A stretch of 64,000 bases of DNA from Prevotellaceae bacterium MN60 (GCA_900199555.1 FZQZ01000001.1:248001-312000); one strand, 5' to 3'; shown: positions 27,333 through 36,915, counted from the stretch's first letter. Translations and numbers: made by a program. Notes: generated from the sequence alone by a model not told the origin.

Positions 27333-28496
27333 ATGAACAATCGTTATATGCAACGCGGTGTGAGTGCCGCAAAAGAAGACGTACACGCTGCTATCAAGAA
27401 TATCGACAAAGGTATCTTCCCACAGGCTTTCTGCAAGATTATCCCCGACATTCTGGGTGGTGACCCTGACTATTGTAACATCATGCATGCCGATGGTGCT
27501 GGCACCAAGTCAAGCCTCGCCTATATGTATTGGAAGGAGACGGGTGACCTCTCTGTATGGAAAGGTATTGCACAGGATGCTATCGTGATGAATACCGACG
27601 ACCTGCTCTGTGTAGGTGCTGTTGATAACATCCTCGTTAGTTCCACCATTGGTCGCAACAAGATGCTCGTACCTGGTGAGGTTATCAGTGCCATCATCAA
27701 TGGCACTGATGAGTTGCTTGCCGAATTACGCGAGATGGGTATCGGCATCTATCCTACAGGTGGCGAGACTGCCGATGTTGGCGACTTGGTACGCACCATT
27801 ATTGTTGATAGCACCGTTACTTGTCGCATGAAGCGCAGTGATGTCATCAATAATGCCAATATCCGTCCTGGCGATGTTATCGTTGGTCTTTCTTCTACAG
27901 GACAGGCCACCTACGAGAAGCGTTACAATGGCGGTATGGGCTCTAATGGTCTTACCTCTGCTCGTCATGATGTCTTTGCCAAGTATTTGGCAGAGAAATA
28001 TCCCGAGAGTTTCGACCACGCAGTACCCGATGACTTGGTATATAGCGGCAAGTATAAGTTGACTGATGCTGTCGAAGGTTCTCCCGTTGATGCTGGTCAA
28101 TTGGTGCTCTCTCCCACCCGCACCTATGCTCCTGTTATCAAGAAGTTGCTTGATGAACTGCGCCCTGAGATTCACGGTATGGTACATTGTACTGGCGGTG
28201 CACAGACCAAGGTACTACACTTTGTCAACGACAACTGCAAGGTCATCAAGGACAACATGTTCCCAGTTCCTCCCCTCTTCTGTGCTATCCACGAGTGCTC
28301 TGGCACCGATTGGAAGGAAATGTATCAGGTATTCAATATGGGACACCGCATGGAGATCTATGTACGTCCGGAAGTTGCCGAACAAGTAATCGCCATCTCT
28401 AAGAGCTTCAATATCGATGCCCAGATAGTTGGCCATATCGAGGAAGGCAAGAAGAGCCTCACCATCAAAAGTGAGTTTGGCACATTCGAATACTAA
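27333..28496 (+). CDS. purM: Phosphoribosylformylglycinamidine cyclo-ligase (AIR synthase)
   Basis: 387 residues, longer than the ~345 of E. coli. PurM features include MHADGAGTKSSLAY, the metal site DAIVMNTDDLLCVGA, GGETADVGDLV, GDVIVGLSSTGQATYEKRYNGG, and a C-terminal AIRS_C domain with HCTGGAQTKVL. It forms AIR from FGAM in purine synthesis. It is the last gene of the operon; a terminator follows at 28520. Confidence 0.88.
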   Translation: MNNRYMQRGVSAAKEDVHAAIKNIDKGIFPQAFCKIIPDILGGDPDYCNIMHADGAGTKSSLAYMYWKETGDLSVWKGIAQDAIVMNTDDLLCVGAVDNILVSSTIGRNKMLVPGEVISAIINGTDELLAELREMGIGIYPTGGETADVGDLVRTIIVDSTVTCRMKRSDVINNANIRPGDVIVGLSSTGQATYEKRYNGGMGSNGLTSARHDVFAKYLAEKYPESFDHAVPDDLVYSGKYKLTDAVEGSPVDAGQLVLSPTRTYAPVIKKLLDELRPEIHGMVHCTGGAQTKVLHFVNDNCKVIKDNMFPVPPLFCAIHECSGTDWKEMYQVFNMGHRMEIYVRPEVAEQVIAISKSFNIDAQIVGHIEEGKKSLTIKSEFGTFEY

Positions 28497-28519
28497 TCGT
28501 ACACCATATTTATATATTG

Positions 28520-28553
28520 AAGAGGGAGGCCGACGAGGTTTCCCTCTTTATTT
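28520..28553 (+). terminator. Terminator of the phoH-purM operon
   Basis: AAGAGGGA (28520-28527) pairs with TCCCTCTT (28541-28548), followed by a T-rich run. Confidence 0.8.
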
Positions 28554-28686
28554 AGTTTAAAATAAGCAACTAAAAATATATCTATTCGTTAATTTTGTTA
28601 GTCTTTTCACAATTCAATCGTTAATTTCTAACAGCCGTTAAGTGTAATGGCAGAAGTGTTAAATTGCGACAAAAAGATACGACAAT

Positions 28687-28719
28687 TTGGCAGAATACGA
28701 AAAAATGCTCCTATATTTG
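28687..28719 (+). promoter_or_regulatory. htrA promoter
   Basis: TTGG (28687-28690), a 21-base spacer and TATATTTG (28712-28719), with a ~60-base leader. The ~190 bases before it hold no gene. Confidence 0.7.
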
Positions 28720-28781
28720 CACTCGGTTAGCAAAACCAATGGTTAGAAATATTATTAACACTTTAAACTAAAAATAGGAAT

Positions 28782-30233
28782 ATGAAAAAGATTGTAAAGA
28801 GCTTGATGCCGGCGGTATATCTGATGGTTATCGCCTTTTCTGCAGCTTCGTGCAACAAGACACAGGCTGCCCCTGCTGTAACTCCAGGACAGCCTGTTGA
28901 TCTTACTTATGCTGCCGAGAAGGCGTTGCCGTCTGTAGTATATATCAAGTCGGTAACAAATTCTAAGGTACAAACTGTGGAATACAGCGATCCCTTTGAA
29001 GATTTCTTCAGCGATCCTTTCGGTGGATTCTTTGGTCGCGGACAGAGTCAGGGCAATGGTCGCCGCCGCCAGGTACAAACTCCAAAGCGTGCTGCCGCCG
29101 GTTCTGGTGTTATCATCTCTGCCGATGGCTACATCGTTACCAACAACCATGTGGTTGATGGTGCAGACGAACTGACTGTAACACTCAATGAGAACTCAAA
29201 AGAATATTCGGCTCGTATCATTGGTGCCGACAAGACTACCGACTTGGCACTGATAAAGATTGATGCCAAGAATCTGCCTGCCATCGTTATTGCCAATAGC
29301 GAGAATGTAAAGGTTGGCGAGTGGGTACTGGCAGTAGGTAACCCCTTGGGGTTGAACAACACCGTTACCGCAGGTATTGTTAGCGCCAAGGCTCGTTCTA
29401 TGGGTTCTGGTGTCAGCTCAATGATTCAGACTGATGCTGCCATCAACCAGGGTAACTCTGGTGGTGCATTGGTTAACACACGCGGCGAACTGATTGGTAT
29501 CAATGCTATGTTGGCTTCAACCACAGGTGCCAACATCGGTTATGGTTTCGCCATCCCCACCTCTATCGTTCAGAAAGCTGTCGAAGACTTCAAAAAGTAT
29601 GGTACCTATCAGCGTGCTATGATTGGTATCTCTGGTAGCGATGTTAGCAGCTATGTAGATAGCGAGAAAGATAAGGGCAACGAAGTTGACCTCGGTACTA
29701 TGGAAGGTATCTATATTGCTGAAGTAGTAGAAGATGGTGCTGCTGCCGACGGTGGTCTGCAGAAGGGCGACGTGCTCACTTATGTAGACGGTAAGAAGGT
29801 AAAGCAGTTTGGCGAGTTGCAAGGCATCATCGCTCAGAAGCGTCCTGGTGACAAGGTGGTTGTGAAGTATCTGCGCAACAAGAAGGAGAAGACCGTTACA
29901 CTCACACTGAAGAATGAGCAGGGCAACACTAAGGTAGTGAAGAATGCCGATGTTGATATTTTGGGCATCGATGTACGTCCTGTTACTGATAGTCAGAAGA
30001 AACAGCTGGAAATCTCTTACGGTCTCGAGGTGCTCAAGGTTAATGGTGGTAAGATGAAGGAAGCAGGCGTTCCTAAGGGCTTCATCATTCAGGTTGTAAA
30101 CGACCAGCCTATGCGCTCATTCGATGATCTGCAGCAGGTAGTGAAAGATGCCAAGGACCAGATGTTGGTTATCAAGGGTATCTTCCCCACAGGCAAGCGT
30201 GGTGGTTTCGTAGTTTACCTGCAAAACGAGTAA
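28782..30233 (+). CDS. htrA: Periplasmic HtrA/DegP-type serine protease
   Basis: 483 residues. The N-terminus MKKIVKSLMPAVYLMVIAFSAASC ends in a possible lipobox (Cys24), so it may be membrane-tethered. The catalytic triad is His123 (TNNHVVDG), Asp154 (TTDLALIKI) and Ser226 (INQGNSGGAL). Two PDZ domains follow (about 255-350 and 390-480), the first with MEGIYIAEVVEDGAAADGGLQKGD. It degrades or refolds misfolded envelope proteins. Confidence 0.95.
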   Translation: MKKIVKSLMPAVYLMVIAFSAASCNKTQAAPAVTPGQPVDLTYAAEKALPSVVYIKSVTNSKVQTVEYSDPFEDFFSDPFGGFFGRGQSQGNGRRRQVQTPKRAAAGSGVIISADGYIVTNNHVVDGADELTVTLNENSKEYSARIIGADKTTDLALIKIDAKNLPAIVIANSENVKVGEWVLAVGNPLGLNNTVTAGIVSAKARSMGSGVSSMIQTDAAINQGNSGGALVNTRGELIGINAMLASTTGANIGYGFAIPTSIVQKAVEDFKKYGTYQRAMIGISGSDVSSYVDSEKDKGNEVDLGTMEGIYIAEVVEDGAAADGGLQKGDVLTYVDGKKVKQFGELQGIIAQKRPGDKVVVKYLRNKKEKTVTLTLKNEQGNTKVVKNADVDILGIDVRPVTDSQKKQLEISYGLEVLKVNGGKMKEAGVPKGFIIQVVNDQPMRSFDDLQQVVKDAKDQMLVIKGIFPTGKRGGFVVYLQNE

Positions 30234-30264
30234 GAGAATCATAGATATTCTCCTAGATAAATAA

Positions 30265-30312
30265 AAAAGTAAGGTATTCTTTTGGTTATTCCGAAAAAAT
30301 ACCTTACTTTTG
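30265..30312 (+). promoter_or_regulatory. Primary sigma promoter inside the htrA terminator hairpin
   Basis: AAAAGTAAGGTATT (30265-30278) and AATACCTTACTTTT (30298-30311) form a perfect 14-bp stem downstream of htrA, ending in T. The promoter TTTG (30281-30284), a 20-base spacer and TACTTTTG (30305-30312) use the loop and the right arm of the same hairpin. Confidence 0.75.
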
Positions 30313-30338
30313 CATTCAACTAAAAAATCTATGACTAA

Positions 30339-31202
30339 ATGAGACAACTAAAGATTACCAAGTCCATTACGAATCGCGAAAGTGAGTCGCTGGAGAAATA
30401 CCTACAAGAAATAGGACGTGAAGAACTTCTTTCTACCGAAGAAGAGGTAGAACTCGCTCAGCGCATTCGTAAGGGTGATCGACAAGCATTAGAGCGCCTG
30501 ACAAAGGCTAATCTGCGATTTGTTGTCTCAGTTGCTAAGCAATACCAGAATCAGGGAATGTCTCTTCCCGACCTCATCAATGAGGGAAATCTGGGGCTGA
30601 TTAAAGCCGCTGAGAAGTTTGACGAGACCCGAGGCTTCAAGTTTATCTCGTATGCCGTATGGTGGATTCGTCAGTCTATTCTTCAGGCTATTGCCGAGCA
30701 GAGTCGTATAGTCCGCCTGCCTCTCAATCAGGTAGGATCGGTCAACAAGATTAATCGAATGCTCAACAAGTTTGAGCAGGAGAATGAGCGCCGCCCGTCA
30801 GTGGATGAGATATCAGAACAGATAGACTTGCCTGAAGAGAAAGTGGGCGAAGCTATGTTGGCAAATAATCGTCACGTATCGGTGGATGCGCCTTTCATCG
30901 ATGGTGAGGACAACTCACTGCTTGACGTTTTGGTCAATGATGATGCGCCGATGGCCGATCGCCAACTGGTCATCGAGTCATTGCGAGCCGAGATAGACAA
31001 TGTATTAAAAACGCTCAACGAGCGTGAGCGCCGCGTCATTCAAGCCTTCTATGGCATCGGTGAGCCCGAGATGACACTCGAAGAGATTGGCAACAAATAT
31101 GGTCTTACACGCGAGCGCGTGCGCCAGATTAAGGAGAAAGCTATCCGTCGTCTGCGCAATAATACGAAGAACGAAATGTTAAAAACATATTTAGGACAAT
31201 GA
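30339..31202 (+). CDS. rpoD: Primary RNA polymerase sigma factor (RpoD/SigA)
   Basis: 287 residues, the short Bacteroidetes housekeeping sigma without the long N-terminal extension. Region 1.2 is [28 protein letters not shown], region 2 contains [57 protein letters not shown], region 3 follows, and region 4 ends [29 protein letters not shown]. It should read the TTTG/TAnnTTTG promoters seen throughout this window. Confidence 0.96.
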   Translation: MRQLKITKSITNRESESLEKYLQEIGREELLSTEEEVELAQRIRKGDRQALERLTKANLRFVVSVAKQYQNQGMSLPDLINEGNLGLIKAAEKFDETRGFKFISYAVWWIRQSILQAIAEQSRIVRLPLNQVGSVNKINRMLNKFEQENERRPSVDEISEQIDLPEEKVGEAMLANNRHVSVDAPFIDGEDNSLLDVLVNDDAPMADRQLVIESLRAEIDNVLKTLNERERRVIQAFYGIGEPEMTLEEIGNKYGLTRERVRQIKEKAIRRLRNNTKNEMLKTYLGQ

Positions 31203-31621
31203 GATATATAAAGTATATTCTTCTGACGCTGTTGATTAGCGTCGCTACAGGAGTCGAAGCAAAACAAGTTAAGACTCCACATATGTATATGTTTGGATTT
31301 GCCGCATCTTTCAAAGACTCGGTGGTCTATATAACAGAGATTCAGGATGTGCAGGGTGCATGGTATGAAACAAAAAGCCACACTCTTTATGGATTAGACA
31401 ATTATTCATCACAACTGAAGACACATTTCAAGGAGCAGATGATGATGCCCGATAGAGTATGTATCGTATTCTTCGCCCCCACCATGAAAGAGGCTGAAAA
31501 GAAATACCTCAAACTGCGCAAGAAATATCTGGGTGATGCCAAACATCCCTCAACCTACGAATTAAGATACCTATCTCAACAAGACTTCCATTTCGAAGTC
31601 GTTGATATGACGGAAGAATAA
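31199..31621 (+). CDS. Secreted protein of unknown function, coupled to the sigma gene
   Basis: 140 residues with signal peptide [21 protein letters not shown]. The start overlaps the sigma-factor stop by ATGA (31199-31202). The mature part is basic and mixed alpha/beta ([51 protein letters not shown]). No family is recognised. It ends just before a strong terminator. Confidence 0.65.
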   Translation: MRYIKYILLTLLISVATGVEAKQVKTPHMYMFGFAASFKDSVVYITEIQDVQGAWYETKSHTLYGLDNYSSQLKTHFKEQMMMPDRVCIVFFAPTMKEAEKKYLKLRKKYLGDAKHPSTYELRYLSQQDFHFEVVDMTEE

Positions 31622-31641
31622 TAAAAGACTATTTATTATAT

Positions 31642-31680
31642 AAAAACACTGCTGATACATGCTGTATCAGCAGTGTTTTT
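31642..31680. terminator. Strong bidirectional terminator
   Basis: AAAAACACTGCTGATACA (31642-31659) and TGTATCAGCAGTGTTTTT (31663-31680) form a perfect 18-bp stem with a 3-base loop. It separates two convergent genes and has T-runs on both strands. Confidence 0.92.
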
Positions 31681-31683
31681 TAT

Positions 31684-32991
31684 TTAAGGATTGTTGGCCT
31701 CGAAGATGGTCATGCGCTCCTCTAGTTGAGCATATTGATGATCTTCAATAAACGAGGTGCATACGCGCAAGCCCTCTTGATGCGAGCCCGTAGTTATCAA
31801 ACAGATAGCCGACACGCCATAGTACATCAGTTCCTTAGCCAACTCGCCACTCGTCATATTCTTATAGCCTATGGTAAAGTAGAAACCATCTGCCACCGGT
31901 TGATCAAGGTCTTTATCATATACTACATGGAAACCATGGCGACAGAATATCTCCTTCAGCTTATGCGCACGCTCACCATAGATGCTCACCTCCTTGCGGA
32001 AGTCGTATGAGCCATCACTAGCAGCCTTCAACATAGCAGCCATAGCATACTGTGCCGAATGACTAGTACCCGAAGAAAGAGCATAAAGCATACGGGTAGA
32101 GAATACCAATCCAAAAGGCAATCCCTGATAGCGCTCTGCAAGAGCATCATAATGGCGATGGAACAACTTATCCGAGATACATACCACGCCAATACGCTCA
32201 CCAGCATAGCTAAATGCCTTAGAGCCACTAATCAACAACATATAATTATCGGTATAACGACCAACAGTAGGCTGATAAGGCGGTTGGAAAGGTACACTGA
32301 GGTTCTGACGGAAGTCCATAGCAAAGTATGCCAAGTCTTCCATCACGATAGCATCATACTTTGTTGCCAGGGTACCGATGATGCGCAACTCGTCTTCATT
32401 CAGACAAATCCAAGCAGGGTTGTTTGGATTAGAATAGACGATGGCACAGATATTACCTTTCTCCAGATAGGTCTGCAACTTCGGTCCCAGTTTCTCACCA
32501 CGGAAGTCATACACATCAAAGGTCTCATACTTCACACCCATCACCTGCAACTGCATCTTCTGCACAGGGAATCCAGGGTCGATAAACAATACCGTATCCT
32601 TCTGTTTATCTGCCTGTGAACAAATGAGGAACGAGGCGAACGTGCCCTGCATAGAGCCTGTAACGGGTACACAACTCTCTGCAGCCACATCTAGTCCGAT
32701 AAATGCCTTAACAAATCGCGAAGCCTCTTTCTTCAATTCGGGATAACCCTGAATATCGGGATAGCTATGAGCAATACCACCTTGCAATGCTTTCACCTGA
32801 GCATCCACTCCCACCTGTGCGGCAGGCAGTCCGGGGATACCCATCTCCATCTTGATAAACTCTACCCCACTCGCTTTCTCAGCTTTTGCAGCCACTTGTT
32901 TTACTTCGCGAATGGTGGCCTTGGCAAAGTCTGTAATGCCTAATTCGGCAATCAGACCGTCAACAAGCTCTTTTTTAATCGGTGTTTCCAT
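31684..32991 (-). CDS. PLP-dependent class I/II aminotransferase (probably aromatic)
   Basis: 435 residues of fold-type I aminotransferase. Asn and Asp for PLP appear in YSNPNNPAWICLNEDEL and AIVMEDLAYFAMDF, and the Schiff-base Lys in ISGSKAFSYAGERIG. Last gene of the operon with iorA and iorB, so it probably interconverts aromatic amino acids and the aryl-pyruvates used by IorAB. Context, not residues, supports the aromatic specificity. Confidence 0.8.
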   Translation of the reverse strand: METPIKKELVDGLIAELGITDFAKATIREVKQVAAKAEKASGVEFIKMEMGIPGLPAAQVGVDAQVKALQGGIAHSYPDIQGYPELKKEASRFVKAFIGLDVAAESCVPVTGSMQGTFASFLICSQADKQKDTVLFIDPGFPVQKMQLQVMGVKYETFDVYDFRGEKLGPKLQTYLEKGNICAIVYSNPNNPAWICLNEDELRIIGTLATKYDAIVMEDLAYFAMDFRQNLSVPFQPPYQPTVGRYTDNYMLLISGSKAFSYAGERIGVVCISDKLFHRHYDALAERYQGLPFGLVFSTRMLYALSSGTSHSAQYAMAAMLKAASDGSYDFRKEVSIYGERAHKLKEIFCRHGFHVVYDKDLDQPVADGFYFTIGYKNMTSGELAKELMYYGVSAICLITTGSHQEGLRVCTSFIEDHQYAQLEERMTIFEANNP

Positions 32992-33014
32992 AATTAAGAA
33001 TCATGAATTAAGCA

Positions 33015-33584
33015 TTATGCATTGCTATGCCCGATTGCTAATGCCTTGATGTTGGCTTCAACAATAGCATCGCCTTTTCGACCGAAGACACGACGGATAG
33101 CATCTTCCAACTTATCATACTCAATGCCCAAAGCCTTCTGAGCAGCCCCTAGCAGGATGACGTTGGCCGAACGGGGAACACCAGCATCCTTGGCCTTCTG
33201 TTCAATGTCGAGCATCACTACATGGGGCAACTTGTCGAGGTCGGCCTTGATGGTTGCCATATCAGGATAGTTGGGGATATTAACGAAAGGTGTGCTCGAT
33301 GTGATAATCCATCCATCTTTAGAAAGGAATGGCAGATAGCGCAGTGCCTCCATAGGCTCCATAGAGATGATGACATCAGCACCACCCATAGGGATAAGGT
33401 CACTCTGGATTGGTTCACTAGAGATGCGCAAGTTTGATTGCACATCACCGCCACGCTGACTCATACCGTGCACTTCGGCCTGCTTGATATATAGATTCTC
33501 CTTCATGGCAGCCTCGCCAATGATAGTAGCAATAGAGAGGATGCCTTGTCCACCTACACCACAAAGAATAATATCTGTTTTCAT
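33015..33584 (-). CDS. iorB: Indolepyruvate oxidoreductase subunit beta
   Basis: 189 residues, pyruvate-ferredoxin-oxidoreductase gamma-type domain: IILCGVGGQGILSIATIIGEAA, EVHGMSQRGGDVQSNLRI, and GGADVIISMEPMEALRYLPFL. It pairs with IorA to convert aryl-pyruvates and CoA to aryl-acetyl-CoA with ferredoxin (or the reverse, reductive carboxylation). It lies 27 bases after iorA. Confidence 0.92.
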   Translation of the reverse strand: MKTDIILCGVGGQGILSIATIIGEAAMKENLYIKQAEVHGMSQRGGDVQSNLRISSEPIQSDLIPMGGADVIISMEPMEALRYLPFLSKDGWIITSSTPFVNIPNYPDMATIKADLDKLPHVVMLDIEQKAKDAGVPRSANVILLGAAQKALGIEYDKLEDAIRRVFGRKGDAIVEANIKALAIGHSNA

Positions 33585-33611
33585 GATTTACCTTTTTACA
33601 TCTTTATCTTT

Positions 33612-35234
33612 TTACTTCTTCTCTGCAGCCTTCTTCTGTTTCAGATGACGTTGCAAAGTCTGCATACACTCTCTACGTGGAATGATCACACTTACACCAT
33701 GATATTTTATCTCCTCTTCGATGGTCTTCTTGATCTCTTCCATATTCTTGGGCAGAGGTACTACCACCTTCAGATGTTCCTCGCTGACACCAAGACCTTT
33801 ACAGATAGCTTCAAACTTATTGGTGCCTGCAGAGTCCTGACCACCCGTCATTGCTGTAGTAAGGTTGTCAGAGATGATAACAGTAATGTCGGCATTCTCG
33901 TTGACTGCGTCCAGCAAGCCCGTCATACCACTATGGGTAAAGGTAGAGTCACCGATGATAGCAAGAGATGGCCACTGGCCTGCATCACTAGCACCTTTCG
34001 CCATAGTGATTGATGCGCCCATATCTACACAAGAATGGATAGCTTTGTAGGGAGGCAGGAAACCCAGTGTGTAACAACCAATGTCACCGAACACACGAGC
34101 ATTGGGATAACCCAGCAACACTTCATTAAGTGCTGCATAGACATCACGGTGTCCACAACCCTGGCACAACGCAGGTGGACGAGACACAACATCTTCGCAA
34201 GGAGCGAAACCTGTTGAGAGTTCAAAATCGAAAGATGATAGTTGTGCGATAGCCTTCTTCACCAAATCGGGATTCAGCTCTCCTGTACGAGGCAGTGTTC
34301 CGTCTAACTTACCACGAACCTGCTTCATATCAGCAACGCCACGCACGATATCCTCAATAAATGGCTGACCTTCCTCACAGATAAGCACCTGTTCACAAGT
34401 TTCCATCAGCTGACGAACCAATCGTTTGGGCAAAGGATACTGACTAATTTTCAGCACAGAATAAGGACAACCATTGGGGAAGCATTCCTTCAGATAGTTA
34501 TAGGCAATACCACTGGCAACGATACCCAGCGAATGGTCTGTCCCATCCTCATACCTATTATATATACTGTCTGTAGCCATTTGTTCTAACTGTGGCTGCT
34601 GAGCAGTAACGATGTCATTACGCTTACGGGCAAAGGCAGGCAGCAAAACCCAGTTAGATGCTTTCGCGTTATAGTTAAGCTCATTCTGTTGGCGAGGCGT
34701 ATCAACAAGTTCGACAACAGCACGCGAGTGAGCCATACGAGTAGTAACACGCATTAGGATAGGCAACTGCAATTGCTCCGACAGGTCGTATGCCATTGCC
34801 ATCATGTTGTAAGCTTCCTGCTGAGTGCTTGGCTCTAACGTAGGAATCATGGCAAACTTACCATAGAAACGAGAGTCTTGTTCATCCTGACTAGAATGCA
34901 TTGATGGGTCATCAGCCACCAATACAACGATACCACCATTGGTACCAGTCATTGCTGAGTTGACAAACGGGTCGGCACATACATTCAAGCCGACATGCTT
35001 CATACATACCAGCGCGCGCTTACCCATATACGACATACCCAATGCAGCCTCCATAGCCGTCTTCTCGTTGGTTGACCAACGGCTGTGAACGCCACGCTCT
35101 TTAGCCAGTGGCGACAATTGGATATACTCGGTAATCTCGGTTGACGGAGTACCTGGATAAGCATATACGCCACTCAGTCCCGCATCAAGGGCACCCTGTG
35201 CGATAGCTTCATCTCCTAATAAGAGTTTCTTCAT
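33612..35234 (-). CDS. iorA: Indolepyruvate oxidoreductase subunit alpha
   Basis: 540 residues. The N-terminal part is the POR alpha-type domain (GDEAIAQGALDAGLSGVYAYPGTPSTEI). The TPP-binding domain at about 355-500 has PPALCQGCGHRDVYAAL and VFGDIGCYTLGF, with IGDSTFTHSGMTGLLDAVNENADITVIISDN. In some archaeal IorA the C-terminus adds a two-cluster ferredoxin domain; here the last ~80 residues contain only two isolated Cys, so no such cluster is present. Electrons must go to a separate carrier. Confidence 0.92.
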   Translation of the reverse strand: MKKLLLGDEAIAQGALDAGLSGVYAYPGTPSTEITEYIQLSPLAKERGVHSRWSTNEKTAMEAALGMSYMGKRALVCMKHVGLNVCADPFVNSAMTGTNGGIVVLVADDPSMHSSQDEQDSRFYGKFAMIPTLEPSTQQEAYNMMAMAYDLSEQLQLPILMRVTTRMAHSRAVVELVDTPRQQNELNYNAKASNWVLLPAFARKRNDIVTAQQPQLEQMATDSIYNRYEDGTDHSLGIVASGIAYNYLKECFPNGCPYSVLKISQYPLPKRLVRQLMETCEQVLICEEGQPFIEDIVRGVADMKQVRGKLDGTLPRTGELNPDLVKKAIAQLSSFDFELSTGFAPCEDVVSRPPALCQGCGHRDVYAALNEVLLGYPNARVFGDIGCYTLGFLPPYKAIHSCVDMGASITMAKGASDAGQWPSLAIIGDSTFTHSGMTGLLDAVNENADITVIISDNLTTAMTGGQDSAGTNKFEAICKGLGVSEEHLKVVVPLPKNMEEIKKTIEEEIKYHGVSVIIPRRECMQTLQRHLKQKKAAEKK

Positions 35235-35264
35235 ATTTTCTTTAGCTAATGGTTATTCTGATGC

Positions 35265-35296
35265 CAAAGTTACTACTTTTATTTTAAATCAACAAA
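35265..35296 (-). promoter_or_regulatory. iorA operon promoter
   Basis: TTTG (35293-35296), a 20-base spacer and TAACTTTG (35265-35272) on the minus strand. The TTTG sits on the base of the rplT terminator hairpin. Confidence 0.75.
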
Positions 35297-35334
35297 AAAA
35301 GTGCCGCAAACCTTACGGTCTGCAGCACTTTTTT
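35295..35334 (-). terminator. Terminator of the infC-rpmI-rplT operon
   Basis: 35295-35312 pairs with 35317-35334 (AAAAAAGTGC/GCACTTTTTT, GCA/TGC, ACC/GGT with two mismatches), 4-base loop, T-run on the minus strand. Confidence 0.8.
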
Positions 35335-35359
35335 ATGTTTCGCTTAATAACGAATGCGT

Positions 35360-35704
35360 TTACTTTACTTTAGCTACGATAGCCTTGAAAGCCTCGGGGT
35401 TGTTCAGAGCCAGGTCGGCGAGAACCTTACGGTTAATCTCGATACCAGCCTTAGCGAGCTTACCCATGAGAGCAGAGTAGCTCAGACCCTCCATACGAGC
35501 GGCAGCGTTGATACGCTGAATCCACAATGAACGGAAGCTGCGCTTCTTGTTTTTACGATCGCGATAAGCGTAGGTAAGACCCTTCTCCCAAGTGTTCTTG
35601 GCTACTGTCCAAACATTCTTGCGGGCACCATAGTAACCGCGAGTGAGTTTCAGAATTCTTTTACGTTTTGCTCTTGAAGCAACGTGATTAACTGATCTTG
35701 GCAT
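35360..35704 (-). CDS. rplT: 50S ribosomal protein L20
   Basis: 114 residues, standard length. It opens [69 protein letters not shown], the L20 signature. It binds 23S rRNA early in large-subunit assembly. Third gene of the infC operon. Confidence 0.97.
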   Translation of the reverse strand: MPRSVNHVASRAKRKRILKLTRGYYGARKNVWTVAKNTWEKGLTYAYRDRKNKKRSFRSLWIQRINAAARMEGLSYSALMGKLAKAGIEINRKVLADLALNNPEAFKAIVAKVK

Positions 35705-35741
35705 AGTTTTCTAATACTTTTAATGTTTGACAATAGGTGAA

Positions 35742-35939
35742 TTAACGGAGACACAACAGGTCACGAACCTGCTTCATGTTTGTTACATCAACGAGTGTTG
35801 AACCTACCAAGTTGCGCTTCTGCTTCTTGGTCTTCTTAGTCAGAATGTGACTGTGGTAAGCATGATGTCTCTTAATCTTACCTGTACCGGTGAATGCGAA
35901 TCTCTTCTTTGCACCGGAGTTTGTCTTTACTTTTGGCAT
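35742..35939 (-). CDS. rpmI: 50S ribosomal protein L35
   Basis: 65 residues with [42 protein letters not shown], the L35 signature. It lies between infC and rplT as in most bacteria. Confidence 0.97.
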   Translation of the reverse strand: MPKVKTNSGAKKRFAFTGTGKIKRHHAYHSHILTKKTKKQKRNLVGSTLVDVTNMKQVRDLLCLR

Positions 35940-36017
35940 TGTTTTTAAAATTTTAAATTGTTATTAAATAACGGCAGCTACGCATATACCGGGCGCGCCA
36001 CCTTTTTCTTTTCTTAA

Positions 36018-36719
36018 TTACTTCTCAGTGTCAGTCAACTTCTTCAGTGCATCAGCACTAATCTTAGCATTGGCAAACAAGCCACCATTTGCTGGAGCCT
36101 CTGCATCTACCTCTGCACGCTGTTGACGACTAGCTTCTTTGGCCTCGGCCTCGGCAGCTTCACGGTCACGAGCCTGCTGACTCTTCTTCTGAGCACCGGC
36201 TTTCTTAGGAGCCAGATAGAGGAACATCTTCTTTCCTTCCAGTGAAGGCATACCTTCTACCTTACCATACTCTTCGAGGTCATTAGCGAAACGCAGCAAG
36301 AGCACCTCCCCCTGTTCCTTGAACAGAATACTACGACCACGGAAGAATACATACGCACGTACCTTATTACCTTCTTCAAGGAATTCCTTGGCGTGCTTCA
36401 GCTTAAACTGGTAGTCGTGCTCATCAGTCTGAGGTCCGAAGCGAATTTCCTTCACCTCTACCTTCACCTGCTTGGCCTTCATTTCCTTCTGACGCTTCTT
36501 CTGCTGATAAAGGAACTTCGAATAGTCGATCAAGCGACATACTGGTGGATTCGCGTTAGGCGAAATTTCTACAAGGTCTACGCCCTGCTCGCGAGCCATA
36601 TCTAATGCCTGACGAGTAGGAACGACGGTGCTTCCACCCTCGCCTACAATGCGCACTTCACGTACTCGTATCTGTTCGTTGACACGGTACTGGTTCTTCA
36701 TGTTGTCGTTCTTCATCAA
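36018..36719 (-). CDS. infC: Translation initiation factor IF-3
   Basis: 233 residues from the ATG at 36719; ATGs at 36716 and 36701 are equally possible. The N-domain has [19 protein letters not shown] and [31 protein letters not shown]. The C-domain has [40 protein letters not shown]. About 45 extra residues rich in Ala, Glu and Gln extend beyond the usual end. It keeps the 30S subunit free and proofreads initiator tRNA. Confidence 0.96.
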   Translation of the reverse strand: MMKNDNMKNQYRVNEQIRVREVRIVGEGGSTVVPTRQALDMAREQGVDLVEISPNANPPVCRLIDYSKFLYQQKKRQKEMKAKQVKVEVKEIRFGPQTDEHDYQFKLKHAKEFLEEGNKVRAYVFFRGRSILFKEQGEVLLLRFANDLEEYGKVEGMPSLEGKKMFLYLAPKKAGAQKKSQQARDREAAEAEAKEASRQQRAEVDAEAPANGGLFANAKISADALKKLTDTEK

Positions 36720-36741
36720 CTCTTTTTTACGAAATCGGGTG

Positions 36742-36772
36742 CAAAGGTACTAAAAAACGAACAAACCACAAA
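36742..36772 (-). promoter_or_regulatory. infC operon promoter
   Basis: TTTG (36769-36772), a 19-base spacer and TACCTTTG (36742-36749). Confidence 0.75.
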
Positions 36773-36860
36773 GAAAAATCTCATTTATTTTCACATCCAC
36801 TTGTCTTTTTCTCGGAATAATTGTCTTTTTGCTAAATACTTTAAAATATTGCACAAAAAT

Positions 36861-36892
36861 TTTGTTGATGTGCAGAAAAAGAGTTACCTTTG
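36861..36892 (+). promoter_or_regulatory. Promoter of the acyl-CoA synthetase pair
   Basis: TTTG (36861-36864), a 20-base spacer and TACCTTTG (36885-36892). It fixes the start of the first gene at 36916. Confidence 0.8.
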
Positions 36893-36915
36893 CACAAAAT
36901 TTTGAAAATTGTGCA

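Noticed and set aside
28754-29150. Minus-strand frame over the htrA leader and 5' end
   Set aside because: It overlaps the HtrA signal sequence and has no promoter; HtrA is certain from its catalytic triad.
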